This document shows positions 7,622 through 16,313 of a stretch of 64,000 nucleotides of DNA, in pieces; position 1 is the first letter of the stretch, and every line of letters begins with the position of its first letter. This DNA comes from Mycobacterium sp. E2733 (GTDB lineage: Bacteria; Actinomycetota; Actinomycetes; Mycobacteriales; Mycobacteriaceae), in assembly GCF_001667585.1 (NCBI RefSeq), contig NZ_LZJZ01000122.1, positions 62,001-126,000 on the forward strand, written 5' to 3'. Position numbers and translations under genes: made by a program. The notes beneath the pieces were generated by a model that did not search any database, was not told the DNA's origin, and saw only the letters and a program-made list of their open reading frames with translations.

Positions 7622-8782
7622 CTAGACCCCCAGGCTGCGGCCGATGATCTCTTTCATGATCTCGGTCGTTCCGCCGTAGATGGTCTGCACCCGCGCGTCC
7701 AGATAGGCACGGGCAACGGGGTATTCGCGCATGTAGCCGTAACCGCCGTGCAGTTGCAGGCAACGGTCGATCAGGTGCACCTGCTTTTCGGTCGAATACC
7801 ATTTGGCCATCGCCGCTTGCTCCGCCGTCAGCTTCTTGTCCAGGTGCAAGCGGATGAACTCGTCGACCATCATGCGCACCACCGTCGCCTCGGTCGCCAG
7901 CTCGGCGAGCACGAAGCGGCTGTTCTGGAAGCTGCCGATCGGCTTGTTAAATGCCTTGCGCTCCTTGGTGTATTGCAGGGTTTCTTCGAGTACCTGCTCC
8001 ATTGCCGCGGCCGCCATGATGGCGATCGAAATCCGCTCCTGCGGCAGGTTCTGCATCAGATAGATGAACCCCATGCCCTCCTGCCCCAGCAGGTTTTCGG
8101 CGGGAACCTTGACATCGGTGAACGACAACTCGGCGGTGTCCTGCGCGTCGAGCCCGATCTTGTTCAGGTGCCGGCCGCGTTCGAAACCCTCCATGCCGCG
8201 TTCGACGACGAGCAACGAAAAGCCCTGCGCCCCTTTATCGGGATCGGTCTGCGCGACCACGATCACCAAGTCGGAGTTGATTCCGTTGGTGATGAACGTC
8301 TTTGCGCCGTTGAGCACGTAGTGGTCGCCCTGCTTGACCGCGCGGGTCTTGATGCCCTGCAAGTCGCTGCCGGTTCCCGGCTCGGTCATCGCGATGGCGG
8401 TGATGAGCTCGCCGGTGCAGAACTTCGGCAGCCAGCGCTGCTTCTGCTCTTCGGTGGCCAGGGCCAGCAGGTACGGCGCCACGATGTCGTTGTGCAGGCC
8501 GAAACCGATCCCGCTATAGCGACCGGCGGTGGTCTCCTCGGTGATGATCGTGTTGTACCGGAAGTCGGGGTTACCCCCGCCGCCGTATTCCTCGGGCACC
8601 GCCATGCCGAGGAAGCCCTGCTTGCCGGCCTCGAGCCACACTCCGCGGTCGACGATCTTCGCCTTCTCCCATTCGTCGTGATGGGGCGCGACGTGGCGAT
8701 CGAGGAACGCCCGGTAGGACTCACGGAACAGGTCGTGCTCCGCCTCGAAAAGAGTGCGCTGGTACTTGACGGCACTGCCCAT
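7622..8782 (-). CDS. fadE20: acyl-CoA dehydrogenase FadE20
   Basis: A 386-residue flavin acyl-CoA dehydrogenase that would introduce the alpha-beta double bond in acyl-CoA during beta-oxidation. Family features are AMTEPGTGSDLQGIKT near residue 130, the FAD/substrate loop GAKTFITNG near 157, and the C-terminal LHGGYGYMREYPVARAYLDAR and YGGTTEIMKEIIGR. The ATG at 8782 (MGSAVKYQRTLFE) matches the N-terminus I recall for M. tuberculosis FadE20; the frame continues 16 codons upstream. A TetR-type palindrome lies about 45 bp upstream of the start. Substrate chain length cannot be read from sequence. Confidence 0.93.
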   Translation of the reverse strand: MGSAVKYQRTLFEAEHDLFRESYRAFLDRHVAPHHDEWEKAKIVDRGVWLEAGKQGFLGMAVPEEYGGGGNPDFRYNTIITEETTAGRYSGIGFGLHNDIVAPYLLALATEEQKQRWLPKFCTGELITAIAMTEPGTGSDLQGIKTRAVKQGDHYVLNGAKTFITNGINSDLVIVVAQTDPDKGAQGFSLLVVERGMEGFERGRHLNKIGLDAQDTAELSFTDVKVPAENLLGQEGMGFIYLMQNLPQERISIAIMAAAAMEQVLEETLQYTKERKAFNKPIGSFQNSRFVLAELATEATVVRMMVDEFIRLHLDKKLTAEQAAMAKWYSTEKQVHLIDRCLQLHGGYGYMREYPVARAYLDARVQTIYGGTTEIMKEIIGRSLGV

Positions 8783-8825
8783 GTGGATGACCTCCGGCGA
8801 CTGGAAACTCTGTCGCCCAACATAT

Positions 8826-8843
8826 ACCAACCAGACGGTTGGT
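8826..8843. promoter_or_regulatory. TetR-type operator upstream of fadE20
   Basis: ACCAACCAGACGGTTGGT contains perfect 7-bp arms ACCAACC/GGTTGGT around a 4-nt centre, 43-61 bp upstream of the fadE20 start. This is a common form for TetR-family operators in mycobacterial lipid genes. No regulator gene is adjacent, so the repressor would be encoded elsewhere. Confidence 0.6.
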
Positions 8844-8875
8844 CGGCGGCCGGCGGGGTCCGGTCGCCCGGGAGA

Positions 8876-10315
8876 TCAGCGTGTCGAGAACTCCTGCAGG
8901 CGCCCGGCCAGCGCCACCGGCACGCGGGCCTTGATCCGGGTGCCGTCGGGGTTGTGCTCCTCCTGCTGCACCCGGCCGTCGGCGTGCAGCCGGGCCACCA
9001 GGTCGCCGCGGTGGTAGGGAATCACCACGTCCACGGCGGTGTCGGCGGGAACAGCCAGCTCGCCCATCCGGCGTCGGAGGGCCTCGATGCCCTCGCCGGT
9101 CCTCGCCGAGACGAACACCGCGCCGGGCAGCGCGTGCCGAAGCTTGGCCAGCGTCAGGTCGCTAGCGGCGTCGACCTTGTTGACCACCAAAAGCTCGGGT
9201 GGTGGATCGCCGTTGTGATCGGCGATGACTTCGGAGATCACCGCGCGCACCGCATTGATCTGGGCCAGCGGGTTGGCATCCGAGCCGTCGACCACATGCA
9301 GCAACAGGTCGGCGTCGACGACCTCCTCCAGCGTGGAGCGGAACGCCTCGACCAGTTGGGTCGGCAGGTGCCGGACGAACCCGACGGTGTCGGTGATCGT
9401 GTAAACGCCGGCCCTCTTGGAATCGGGGCAGAACTCGGCGCGGCGGGTGGTGGGCTCCAGCGTGGCGAACAGCGCGTCCTGCACCAGTACCCCCGCGCCG
9501 GTGAGCGCGTTGAGCAGGCTGGACTTGCCGGCGTTGGTGTAGCCGACGATGGCGATCGACGGCATGTCGCTGTGCAGGCGGCGGCTGCGCTGGGTATCGC
9601 GGACCTGCTTCATGTCCTTGATCTCGCGGCGCAACTTGGCCATTCGTTCGCGGATGCGGCGGCGGTCGGTCTCGATCTTGGTTTCACCGGGACCGCGCAG
9701 GCCCACGCCTCCCCCGCTGCCGCCGGCGCGGCCACCGGCCTGGCGGGACATCGACTCACCCCAGCCGCGCAGCCGGGGCAGCATGTATTCCATCTGGGCC
9801 AGCGATACCTGCGCCTTGCCCTCCCGGCTGGTGGCGTGCTGGGCGAAGATGTCCAGGATCAGCGCGGTGCGGTCGATGACCTTCACCTTCACCGCCTTTT
9901 CCAGCGCGGTCAGCTGCGCCGGGGACAGTTCACCGTCGCAGATCACGGTGTCGGCGCCCGTGGCCAGCACCACTTCGCGTAGCTCCTGAGCCTTGCCCGA
10001 GCCGATGTAGGTCGACGGGTCGGGCTTGTCGCGGCGCTGGATGAGCCCTTCGAGCACCTGGGAGCCTGCGGTCTCGGCCAGGGCGGCCAACTCGGCCATG
10101 CTGGCCTCGCTGTCGGCGGCGGTCCCGTCGGTCCACACGCCGACCAGCACCACGCGTTCCAGCCGGAGCTGGCGGTACTCGACTTCGGATACGTCCGCGA
10201 GTTCGGTGGATAGACCGGCGACGCGGCGCAGCGCCGACCGTTCTTCCAGGGCGAGTTCGCCGGTGCTTGGCTCCTCAACTGCGGGAGCGTAATTGGGAGA
10301 TTCTGGATATGTCAT
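8876..10315 (-). CDS. hflX: ribosome-associated GTPase HflX
   Basis: A 479-residue GTPase that splits stalled or hibernating ribosomes. The N-terminal HflX domain includes DPSTYIGSGKAQELREVV and the glycine-rich linker GGRAGGSGGGVGLRGPGETKIE. The G domain has G1 GYTNAGKSS, G3 DTVGFVRHLP and G4 NKVD. The start at 10315 (MTYPESPN) is preferred; an in-frame start 7 codons upstream is possible. It lies 46 bp downstream of dapF on the same strand. In mycobacteria HflX has been linked to macrolide-lincosamide tolerance and hypoxic survival. Confidence 0.95.
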   Translation of the reverse strand: MTYPESPNYAPAVEEPSTGELALEERSALRRVAGLSTELADVSEVEYRQLRLERVVLVGVWTDGTAADSEASMAELAALAETAGSQVLEGLIQRRDKPDPSTYIGSGKAQELREVVLATGADTVICDGELSPAQLTALEKAVKVKVIDRTALILDIFAQHATSREGKAQVSLAQMEYMLPRLRGWGESMSRQAGGRAGGSGGGVGLRGPGETKIETDRRRIRERMAKLRREIKDMKQVRDTQRSRRLHSDMPSIAIVGYTNAGKSSLLNALTGAGVLVQDALFATLEPTTRRAEFCPDSKRAGVYTITDTVGFVRHLPTQLVEAFRSTLEEVVDADLLLHVVDGSDANPLAQINAVRAVISEVIADHNGDPPPELLVVNKVDAASDLTLAKLRHALPGAVFVSARTGEGIEALRRRMGELAVPADTAVDVVIPYHRGDLVARLHADGRVQQEEHNPDGTRIKARVPVALAGRLQEFSTR

Positions 10316-10361
10316 AGGCAATACAAGATGATGCACGGCGGATCGGCGTCGTGCACTCGAA

Positions 10362-11234
10362 TTAACGCTCCTGCGCGTCCCACCATTCCCCGCTCACCTC
10401 GCCTTGTGCCACCAGTACCGAGGGCCCTCTCAAGTAGCTGGTGGCGTCGTTGATGGTGACGACGACGTCGCCGCCCGGCACCCGAACCGTGAGGGTTCCG
10501 GTGTCCGCCCCGGCGGCGGCCAGAGCGGCCACCGTGGCCGCGACCGTGCCGGTGCCGCACGAGCGGGTCTCACCCACGCCTCGCTCGTGCACCCGCATCC
10601 GCACCGCGCCGTCGGTCGGTGCCGTCAGAACTTCGATGTTCACCCCCTCCGGGAACTGGGCGTGGTCGAAGCTGACTGGCGCCGCCACGTCCAGCCTCGA
10701 CAGCTCCTCCGCGGTCAGGTCGGGATCCACGCACGCCAGGTGGGGATTGCCCACGTCGACCGCGAGGCCGGAAAACCGGCGCCCGCCGACCGTCGCCTGT
10801 CCCGGGCCCAGCCTGTTGGCCTTGCCCATGTCGACGGTGACGTCGGCATACGTGGCATCGACGCGGTGCACGGTCACCGGGCGGGGCCCGGCCGGCGAAC
10901 CCACCACGAACTCGTCCCGGGACTCCAGACCGCTCGCGCGCAGGTAGTGCGCGAACACCCGGACGCCGTTGCCGCACATCTGGGCGACGGAACCGTCGGC
11001 GTTGCGGTAGTCCATGTACCAGTCGGCCGCGTCCACGCCGTCGGGCAGCCGGTCGAGCACGCCGGCCGAGAGGGCGGCACCGGCGGTGGTGACCCGCAGC
11101 ACCCCGTCGGCGCCCAGCCCGCGCCGGCGGTCGCACAAGGCGGCCGCCCGGGCCGCGCTGAGTGTGAGGGCCGCGTCGACGTCGGGCAGCACCACGAAGT
11201 CGTTCTCCGTGCCGTGGCCCTTGGCGAAGATCAC
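10362..11234 (-). CDS. dapF: diaminopimelate epimerase
   Basis: A 290-residue cofactor-independent epimerase converting LL- to meso-diaminopimelate for lysine and peptidoglycan. The two catalytic cysteines are Cys87 in QMCGNGVRVFAHY and Cys226 in ETRSCGTGTVA. The open frame runs about 46 codons further upstream but overlaps miaA. The GTG at 11234 (VIFAKGHGTENDF) matches the family N-terminus. The gene begins 22 bp after the miaA stop in the chain miaA-dapF-hflX. Confidence 0.96.
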   Translation of the reverse strand: MIFAKGHGTENDFVVLPDVDAALTLSAARAAALCDRRRGLGADGVLRVTTAGAALSAGVLDRLPDGVDAADWYMDYRNADGSVAQMCGNGVRVFAHYLRASGLESRDEFVVGSPAGPRPVTVHRVDATYADVTVDMGKANRLGPGQATVGGRRFSGLAVDVGNPHLACVDPDLTAEELSRLDVAAPVSFDHAQFPEGVNIEVLTAPTDGAVRMRVHERGVGETRSCGTGTVAATVAALAAAGADTGTLTVRVPGGDVVVTINDATSYLRGPSVLVAQGEVSGEWWDAQER

Positions 11235-11256
11235 GTGCGCCGCGCGATTCACCTGC

Positions 11257-12180
11257 TCAGGATACGTGGCGCCAGGCGCGCAGGGTTTCGTCGACGAGCC
11301 GCGCCCTATCGGCGGCGCCCAACCAGTGGACCCGGTGGTCGCGGCGGAACCACGACCGCTGCCGTCGCACATAGCGTCGGGTGCCCACGTAGGTCTGTTC
11401 CCGCGCGTCGCGCAGTCGATCGGCGCCGCCCCCGGCGTCGAGCGCCTCGATCACCTGGGCGTAACCCAGGGCGCGCGAGGCGGTGACCCCGTCGCGCAGG
11501 CCCTCGCCGAGCAACCCGCTCACCTCGTCGACCAGGCCCTGGTCGAACATGGCGTCGGTGCGCCGGGCCAGCCGCTCGTCCAGAATCGTTGTCTCGCAAT
11601 CCAGTCCGACGATGGCGGTGTCCCACTTCGGGGAGCCGATTCGCGGTGCGGACGCGGCAAACGGCTGGCCGGTCAGCTCGACCACCTCGAGCGCCCGCAC
11701 GGTGCGCCGGGCGTCGGTGGGCAGGATGGCCGCCGCGGCGGCGGGGTCCCGACGGGCCAGCTCGGCGTGCAGCCCGCCGACGCCGACCTCGGCCAGACGC
11801 TGTTCCCAGCGCGCCCGCACGGCGGGATCGGTCGCGGGAAACGACCAGTCGTCGAGCAGGGACTGGATGTAGAGCATCGAGCCGCCCACGATGATGGGCA
11901 CGGCGCCGCGAGCGGCGATCGCCTCGACGTCCGCTGCGGCGGCGCGCTGGTAACGGGCGACGGTCGCGGTCTCGGTGACGTCCAGGACGTCGAGCTGGTG
12001 ATGCGGTATGCCGCGCCGTTGGTCGACGGGCAGCTTGGCCGTGCCGATGTCCATCCCGCGATAGAGCTGCATCGCATCGGCGTTCACGATTTCGGCGGCG
12101 CCCTCAACCCGTTCTGCAAAGTCGAGCGCCAGCTGCGACTTGCCGGTTCCGGTGGGCCCGATGATCGCCAGTGGTCGCAC
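11257..12180 (-). CDS. miaA: tRNA dimethylallyltransferase
   Basis: A 307-residue enzyme that adds the dimethylallyl group to A37 of tRNAs reading UNN codons, the substrate later methylthiolated by MiaB (also in this window). The P-loop is IIGPTGTGKSQ (residues 6-16). Other conserved parts are NADAMQLYRGMDIGTAK, PHHQLDVL and GGSMLYIQSLLDDW. The GTG at 12180 (VRPLAIIGP) is chosen by homology with GAGG just upstream; it starts 7 bp after the stop of the Rv2728c-like gene. Confidence 0.95.
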   Translation of the reverse strand: MRPLAIIGPTGTGKSQLALDFAERVEGAAEIVNADAMQLYRGMDIGTAKLPVDQRRGIPHHQLDVLDVTETATVARYQRAAAADVEAIAARGAVPIIVGGSMLYIQSLLDDWSFPATDPAVRARWEQRLAEVGVGGLHAELARRDPAAAAAILPTDARRTVRALEVVELTGQPFAASAPRIGSPKWDTAIVGLDCETTILDERLARRTDAMFDQGLVDEVSGLLGEGLRDGVTASRALGYAQVIEALDAGGGADRLRDAREQTYVGTRRYVRRQRSWFRRDHRVHWLGAADRARLVDETLRAWRHVS

Positions 12181-12187
12181 GGCCACC

Positions 12188-12877
12188 TCAGAGCTGCCAG
12201 GCGCCGGCGAAGTAGCCCACGCCGTAGGGCGCACCCCGGTATAGCTCCTTGGCCGATCGCGGCCCCGGTTCGGCCAGGCCGGCCAGCACCTGGAAGGCGA
12301 CCCGGCCCAGGATCTGCCGCGGCAGCCGCATCAGGGCGGGGACGTCGCCGGTTGCCAGCGCGTCGTCGAGGGCCAGCTGAGCGTCCGCGTTGCCCGGGTC
12401 GTATCCGCCGGGAGCGGCCGGCGTCAGGGTGTTCGCGCCGTCGGCCACGACCAGCACGCCGACCGCTTCCGGTGACCGGTCGATGTCGGCGCGCAGGCGT
12501 CGCCCGTGGGCCAGCGCGGTCTCGGCGTCGTGGTCGGCGGAGAAGACGTGGGCCCGCGCGGTCGCGTCGGGCCGGGCCCGGCCCCGAATCCAGCCGGCCA
12601 GCAACGCGCACACGGGCAGGTCGGCGGGCGGCTTGGAGACGGCGTGCGGGGAAAGCCCGACACGCACGTCGGCGCCGAAACCCGCGAAAGAGCCGGCCGC
12701 GTCGGGGCCGAAGACGTCGTCGCGATCAGCGACCCCGATGACGGTCCAGCGCGCGGGCAGCAGGGCGGCCGCCGCCAGCACCGCGGCCGTCAGGTCGGTC
12801 ACCTCCGCGGTGGCCGCTCCGGCGAGCTCGGGCACCAGCAGCGGCGGAGACGGAACGATCGCAATGCCGCTGAGCAC
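12188..12877 (-). CDS. extradiol-dioxygenase-like protein (Rv2728c-like)
   Basis: A 229-residue Ala-rich cytosolic protein resembling the class III (LigB-type) extradiol ring-cleavage dioxygenase fold: MLSGIAIVPSPPLLVPELAG at the N-terminus and GAPYGVGYFAGAWQL at the C-terminus. I cannot confirm the full set of metal ligands, so activity is uncertain. It sits 28 bp after the Rv2729c-like gene and 7 bp before miaA, a position conserved in M. tuberculosis. Confidence 0.75.
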   Translation of the reverse strand: MLSGIAIVPSPPLLVPELAGAATAEVTDLTAAVLAAAALLPARWTVIGVADRDDVFGPDAAGSFAGFGADVRVGLSPHAVSKPPADLPVCALLAGWIRGRARPDATARAHVFSADHDAETALAHGRRLRADIDRSPEAVGVLVVADGANTLTPAAPGGYDPGNADAQLALDDALATGDVPALMRLPRQILGRVAFQVLAGLAEPGPRSAKELYRGAPYGVGYFAGAWQL

Positions 12878-12905
12878 GCCACCAAACTAACGGTTGCCGT
12901 GTGTG

Positions 12906-13874
12906 TCAGGCCTCGGCCGCCGCGACTACGGGGCCGGTGCTAAAAGGGTCGGCCTCGGCCTCCCCGGACAACCAGGCGTCCGGCGTGATGCTTGGGTCGT
13001 CCCGGCCGACCTCCGCGACCATGGTGGCGGCCTCGCCGCGGGCGAGCGCGACCGTGGCCACGATCACCACCGCCACCGCCGCGACCAGGATGAAGGCCTT
13101 GGGCCCGTCGGCGTTCAGCGTCTCGCCGAGCACGAAAATGCCGAGCAACCCCGCCACCACGGGCTTGGCGACGGTCATCGTCGGCATCGAGGCCGTCAGC
13201 GCGCCGGCACGGAACGCCGACTGCTGGAAGATCATTCCGGTCAGCGCCAGCAGCAGCCAGGGGACGAACTCGGGGGCGCCCAGCACGGCCAACGGGCCAC
13301 CCTCGGCCACCTCGACGATGCCCTTCGTGAGCACCGCGAACAACGCCAGGGCCGAACCCGCCACCACCGCGAGCAGCGCGGCGGCAAAGGGGCTGCCCGA
13401 CCAGATCCGCGCGGCCACGACGCACGCCACCAGCAGCGGCACCATCACCGCGGCCACCACGGCCCACGTCCCGACCGATGCACGCTGATGGCCGGACGCG
13501 GGGTCGCCGACGATGATGACCACCGCCAGGGCGCCGGCCAGGATGACCGCCCAGACCCACTCCCAGCGGGTCACCCGGCGCTTGGTCAGCCGGGCATAGA
13601 TCGGCAGGGCGAACAGCAACGCGGTCACCTGCAGCGCGGTCACCAACACCACCGAGCCCCAGGCCAAAGCCCCGGCCTGCAGGCTGTAATTGACGATCGC
13701 CGCCAAGCCGCCCAACCACCACCGGGTATCCCGCAACGACATGCGGAAGAGCTCGAGATGACCGACCTTTTTGTCCGTGATCTCCTGCGCCGAGCGCTGA
13801 CGGATCACATCGCCAACCGCGGACGCCAACGCCGCGCACAGCGCTATCAGCGCCGCGACATCAACCTTCGACAT
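12906..13874 (-). CDS. DMT-type integral membrane protein (Rv2729c-like)
   Basis: A 322-residue polytopic membrane protein with about nine or ten hydrophobic helices spread from residue 5 to 275. These include VDVAALIALCAALASAVGDV, WVWAVILAGALAVVIIV and FILVAAVAVVIVATVAL. The architecture resembles EamA/DMT-family transporters. The C-terminal 45 residues are acidic and soluble. The substrate is unknown. It is the first gene of the run leading to miaA, dapF and hflX, with a 460-bp intergenic region upstream. Confidence 0.8.
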   Translation of the reverse strand: MSKVDVAALIALCAALASAVGDVIRQRSAQEITDKKVGHLELFRMSLRDTRWWLGGLAAIVNYSLQAGALAWGSVVLVTALQVTALLFALPIYARLTKRRVTRWEWVWAVILAGALAVVIIVGDPASGHQRASVGTWAVVAAVMVPLLVACVVAARIWSGSPFAAALLAVVAGSALALFAVLTKGIVEVAEGGPLAVLGAPEFVPWLLLALTGMIFQQSAFRAGALTASMPTMTVAKPVVAGLLGIFVLGETLNADGPKAFILVAAVAVVIVATVALARGEAATMVAEVGRDDPSITPDAWLSGEAEADPFSTGPVVAAAEA

Positions 13875-14002
13875 GAGCGACCCCTCACCTCACAACTGCC
13901 CCGACCAGCTTTCCCTGGGGTGCGGGGAAATACACCCAAAATTCGCGATCAGTTCAACAACGACTGTATGACGTGGGCCACGCTGCGGCTCGCTGACCGG
14001 TT

Positions 14003-14037
14003 CACCCCTAAGTTGATACGGCATCAACTTAAGGGTG
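14003..14037. promoter_or_regulatory. AT-rich palindrome, candidate operator
   Basis: Arms CACCCCTAAGTTGAT (14003-14017) and ATCAACTTAAGGGTG (14023-14037) pair over 15 bp with a single mismatch around a 5-nt centre. The inner TAAGTTGAT/ATCAACTTA is much more AT-rich than the surroundings. It looks like a dimeric repressor site; an RNA hairpin is the alternative. The regulator is unknown. Confidence 0.5.
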
Positions 14038-14205
14038 TCCTGTGGGAAACGCTGCGATCCGGTTACGCCGGATGCGCGGCGCGCGCAAGGTCCGCCTTGG
14101 CCATCGTTTCTCCGTCCGAGTCGGTTACGGGCCGGCGTCATATCCAGTGGTCTGGGCGGATGCATCCCGAACGAAAGATCACCGGTGGCGGCGCATGGGC
14201 CGCCA

Positions 14206-14231
14206 AGCTGCTTGAATACTGTTAAGCAGCT
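14206..14231. repeat. 8-bp-arm inverted repeat before the DUF349 gene
   Basis: AGCTGCTT (14206-14213) and AAGCAGCT (14224-14231) are perfect arms around a 10-nt AT-rich centre, about 105 bp upstream of the DUF349 start. It may be an operator or a leader hairpin; nothing else defines it. Confidence 0.4.
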
Positions 14232-14334
14232 GTTGGGAGAGCCGAGACGGCCAGCCCATGGCTGCAGCAGACGGTGCCGCTACGCGCGGCAGGTGCGCGG
14301 AATACCGACCGCGCGAAGGGTAGGTGACGAGCGC

Positions 14335-15696
14335 ATGACGGCTGACGAACCGCACGGCGGAGATCCGGCGCCCCAGGTGGCTCAACCGATTTCGCGCCCG
14401 GTGCCACGCCCGGGACCACGCCCCGGGCCCCGGCCGCTCGGTCCGGGGCCGCGGCCCGCCGCCCATCCGATACCGGCGCCCCCGCGCAGCGATCCGCATC
14501 AGTTCGGGCGGGTCGACGACGACGGGACGGTCTGGCTGATCACTGCCGCCGGCGAGCGCATCGTCGGCTCCTGGCAGGCCGGCGACACCGAGGCCGCCTT
14601 CGCCCACTTCGGCCGCCGCTTCGACGACCTGAGCACCGAGATCACCCTCATGGAGGAGCGGCTGGCGGCGGGAACCGGTGACGCCCGCAAGATCAAAGCC
14701 CATGCGTCCGAGCTGGCCGAAACATTGCCGACGGCGTCCGTGCTGGGTGACGTGGACGCGCTCGCACGCCGGTTGACCAGCCTCATCGACCAGGTCGAGG
14801 CCGCCGTCGCCGAGGAGCGCTCCCGCCGCGACGAGCATCGGGCCACCCAGACCGCGCGCAAGGAGGCGCTGGCCGCCGAGGCCGAGGAGCTGGGTGCGAA
14901 GTCGACGCAGTGGAAGGCGGCCGGCGACCGGCTGCGGGCCATCCTCGACGAGTGGAAGACCATCAACGGCCTGGACCGGAAGGTCGACGACGCGCTGTGG
15001 AAGCGCTATTCGGCGGCCCGGGAGGCCTTCAACCGGCGGCGGGGATCGCATTTCGCCGAGCTGGACCGGGAACGGGTGGGAGTTCGGCAGGCGAAGGAAC
15101 GGCTGTGCGAACGGGCTGAGGAGTTGTCCGATTCGACGGACTGGACCGCCACGAGCGCTGAATTCCGCAAGCTGCTCACGGAGTGGAAGGCGGCGGGCCG
15201 TGCGGCCCGGGACGTCGACGATGCCCTGTGGCGGCGGTTCAAGGCGGCCCAGGACGTCTTCTTCGCGGCCCGCAACGCGGCGACGGCGGAGAAGGACGCG
15301 GAGCTGCGGGCCAACGCCACCGCCAAGGAGGCACTGCTGGCCGAGGCGGAGAAGATCGACACGAGCAACCACGACGCGGCCAGGGCGGCGCTGCGGTCGA
15401 TCGCCGAGAAGTGGGACGCGATCGGCAAGGTGCCGCGCGAGCGGTCCGCCGAACTGGAGCGTCGGCTGCGCGCGGTCGAGAAGAAGGTGCGCGACGCGGG
15501 CGAGGCCGATTGGTCGGACCCGCAGGCGCAGGCCCGCGCCGAGCAGTTCCGCACGCGCGCCGAACAGTACGAGCAGCAGGCCCAGAAGGCCGCGGCGGCG
15601 GGCCGCACCAAAGAGGCCGAAGAGGCCAAGGCCAATGCCGAGCAGTGGCGGCAGTGGGCGCAGGCGGCCGCCGACGCGCTGACCCGCAAGCCCTAG
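14335..15696 (+). CDS. DUF349 coiled-coil protein (Rv2731-like)
   Basis: A 453-residue, mostly helical cytosolic protein. After a proline-rich disordered N-terminus (residues 15-50, PRPGPRPGPRP) and a short beta region (GTVWLITAAGERIVGSW), DUF349 repeats follow. Each reads roughly W-K-A-x-x-R-x-x-D-D-A-L-W-x-R-[FY]-x-A-A (for example EWKTINGLDRKVDDALWKRY and EWKAAGRAARDVDDALWRRF). The C-terminus is an Ala/Glu/Gln coiled coil. Function is not established. ATG 14335 is chosen over the longer open frame because the upstream part has the codon pattern of non-coding DNA. It overlaps the convergent gene by 4 bp at a CTAG. Confidence 0.85.
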   Translation: MTADEPHGGDPAPQVAQPISRPVPRPGPRPGPRPLGPGPRPAAHPIPAPPRSDPHQFGRVDDDGTVWLITAAGERIVGSWQAGDTEAAFAHFGRRFDDLSTEITLMEERLAAGTGDARKIKAHASELAETLPTASVLGDVDALARRLTSLIDQVEAAVAEERSRRDEHRATQTARKEALAAEAEELGAKSTQWKAAGDRLRAILDEWKTINGLDRKVDDALWKRYSAAREAFNRRRGSHFAELDRERVGVRQAKERLCERAEELSDSTDWTATSAEFRKLLTEWKAAGRAARDVDDALWRRFKAAQDVFFAARNAATAEKDAELRANATAKEALLAEAEKIDTSNHDAARAALRSIAEKWDAIGKVPRERSAELERRLRAVEKKVRDAGEADWSDPQAQARAEQFRTRAEQYEQQAQKAAAAGRTKEAEEAKANAEQWRQWAQAAADALTRKP

Positions 15697-16313
15697 GCTT
15701 CGGGATCCCTGGGCGCCGCATCGTTCGGCCGTACCGGGCTGGATTCGGGCCCGTTGTCCAGGCTGTCGAGGAGCGTCATCGACTGCTGCTGCGCCGCGAT
15801 GCGGCGCCGCTGCTCCTCGGCCGCGAGCTGAACGATGGTGCGCGACCACACCACCCGCGCCCACTGGTAGGTCAGCGTGAGGACGATGATCCAGGCCACG
15901 ATCAGGCCCAAGCCCGGGCCCGGATGCCCCGCGGCCACCGTCTGGCGCGACCAGATGGCCAACAACCCCGCCGCCCCGGCGAGCGCCGAACCCGCCAGCG
16001 CGATCCAGGCCAGCGCCCAGCGCCGCGTGACCAACGCCAGCATCGAGAAGCCGACGCCGAACACCAGCGTCAGCCAGGCGAACACCCGCGATGGCAGCGC
16101 CACCGCGGCCGCGCCGGCCCCGTGGCTGCTGAACAGTACGTCCCAGCCGCGGACCGCGCCGGTGTGCGGCAGGATGAACGATCCCAGCAGCACGAAGACC
16201 AGGATGGCCACGACGAAACCCCTTGGGCCCGGGTCGAATCCGCGCGCCACCCGGCGCTCGGCGGCCTCGATTTCGGTGCGCAGGGCGTCGAGGTGGGGGT
16301 GTTCTTCGTTCAT
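15693..16313 (-). CDS. conserved membrane protein (Rv2732c-like)
   Basis: A 206-residue protein with four or five hydrophobic helices (GFVVAILVFVLLGSFIL, VFAWLTLVFGVGFSMLAL, WIALAGSALAGAAGLLAIW, GLIVAWIIVLTLTYQWAR). A charged C-terminal cytoplasmic helix follows (AAEEQRRRIAAQQQSMTLLDS). Function is unknown. Its ATG overlaps the miaB stop codon in an ATGA, so the two are translationally coupled. The start at 16313 (MNEEHPHLD) is preferred over one 3 codons upstream for this reason. Confidence 0.82.
   Translation of the reverse strand: MNEEHPHLDALRTEIEAAERRVARGFDPGPRGFVVAILVFVLLGSFILPHTGAVRGWDVLFSSHGAGAAAVALPSRVFAWLTLVFGVGFSMLALVTRRWALAWIALAGSALAGAAGLLAIWSRQTVAAGHPGPGLGLIVAWIIVLTLTYQWARVVWSRTIVQLAAEEQRRRIAAQQQSMTLLDSLDNGPESSPVRPNDAAPRDPEA

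Larger units (their letters stand above)
13875..14334. other. intergenic region with two inverted repeats
   Basis: A divergent intergenic region between the membrane protein gene (minus) and the DUF349 gene (plus). It contains a 15-bp-arm inverted repeat (14003-14037) and a second 8-bp-arm repeat (14206-14231), listed separately. No convincing coding frame was found. M. tuberculosis annotates a small gene, Rv2730, here; I cannot recognise it. Confidence 0.55.

Noticed and set aside
7319..9982. Very long open frame on the plus strand (887 codons)
   Set aside because: It runs antisense to fadE20 and hflX, whose motifs are unmistakable; the plus-strand translation has no domain and reflects third-position GC bias.
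12894..14225. 443-codon plus-strand frame opposite the DMT-type membrane gene
   Set aside because: It is antisense to clear transmembrane coding sequence and shows no fold.
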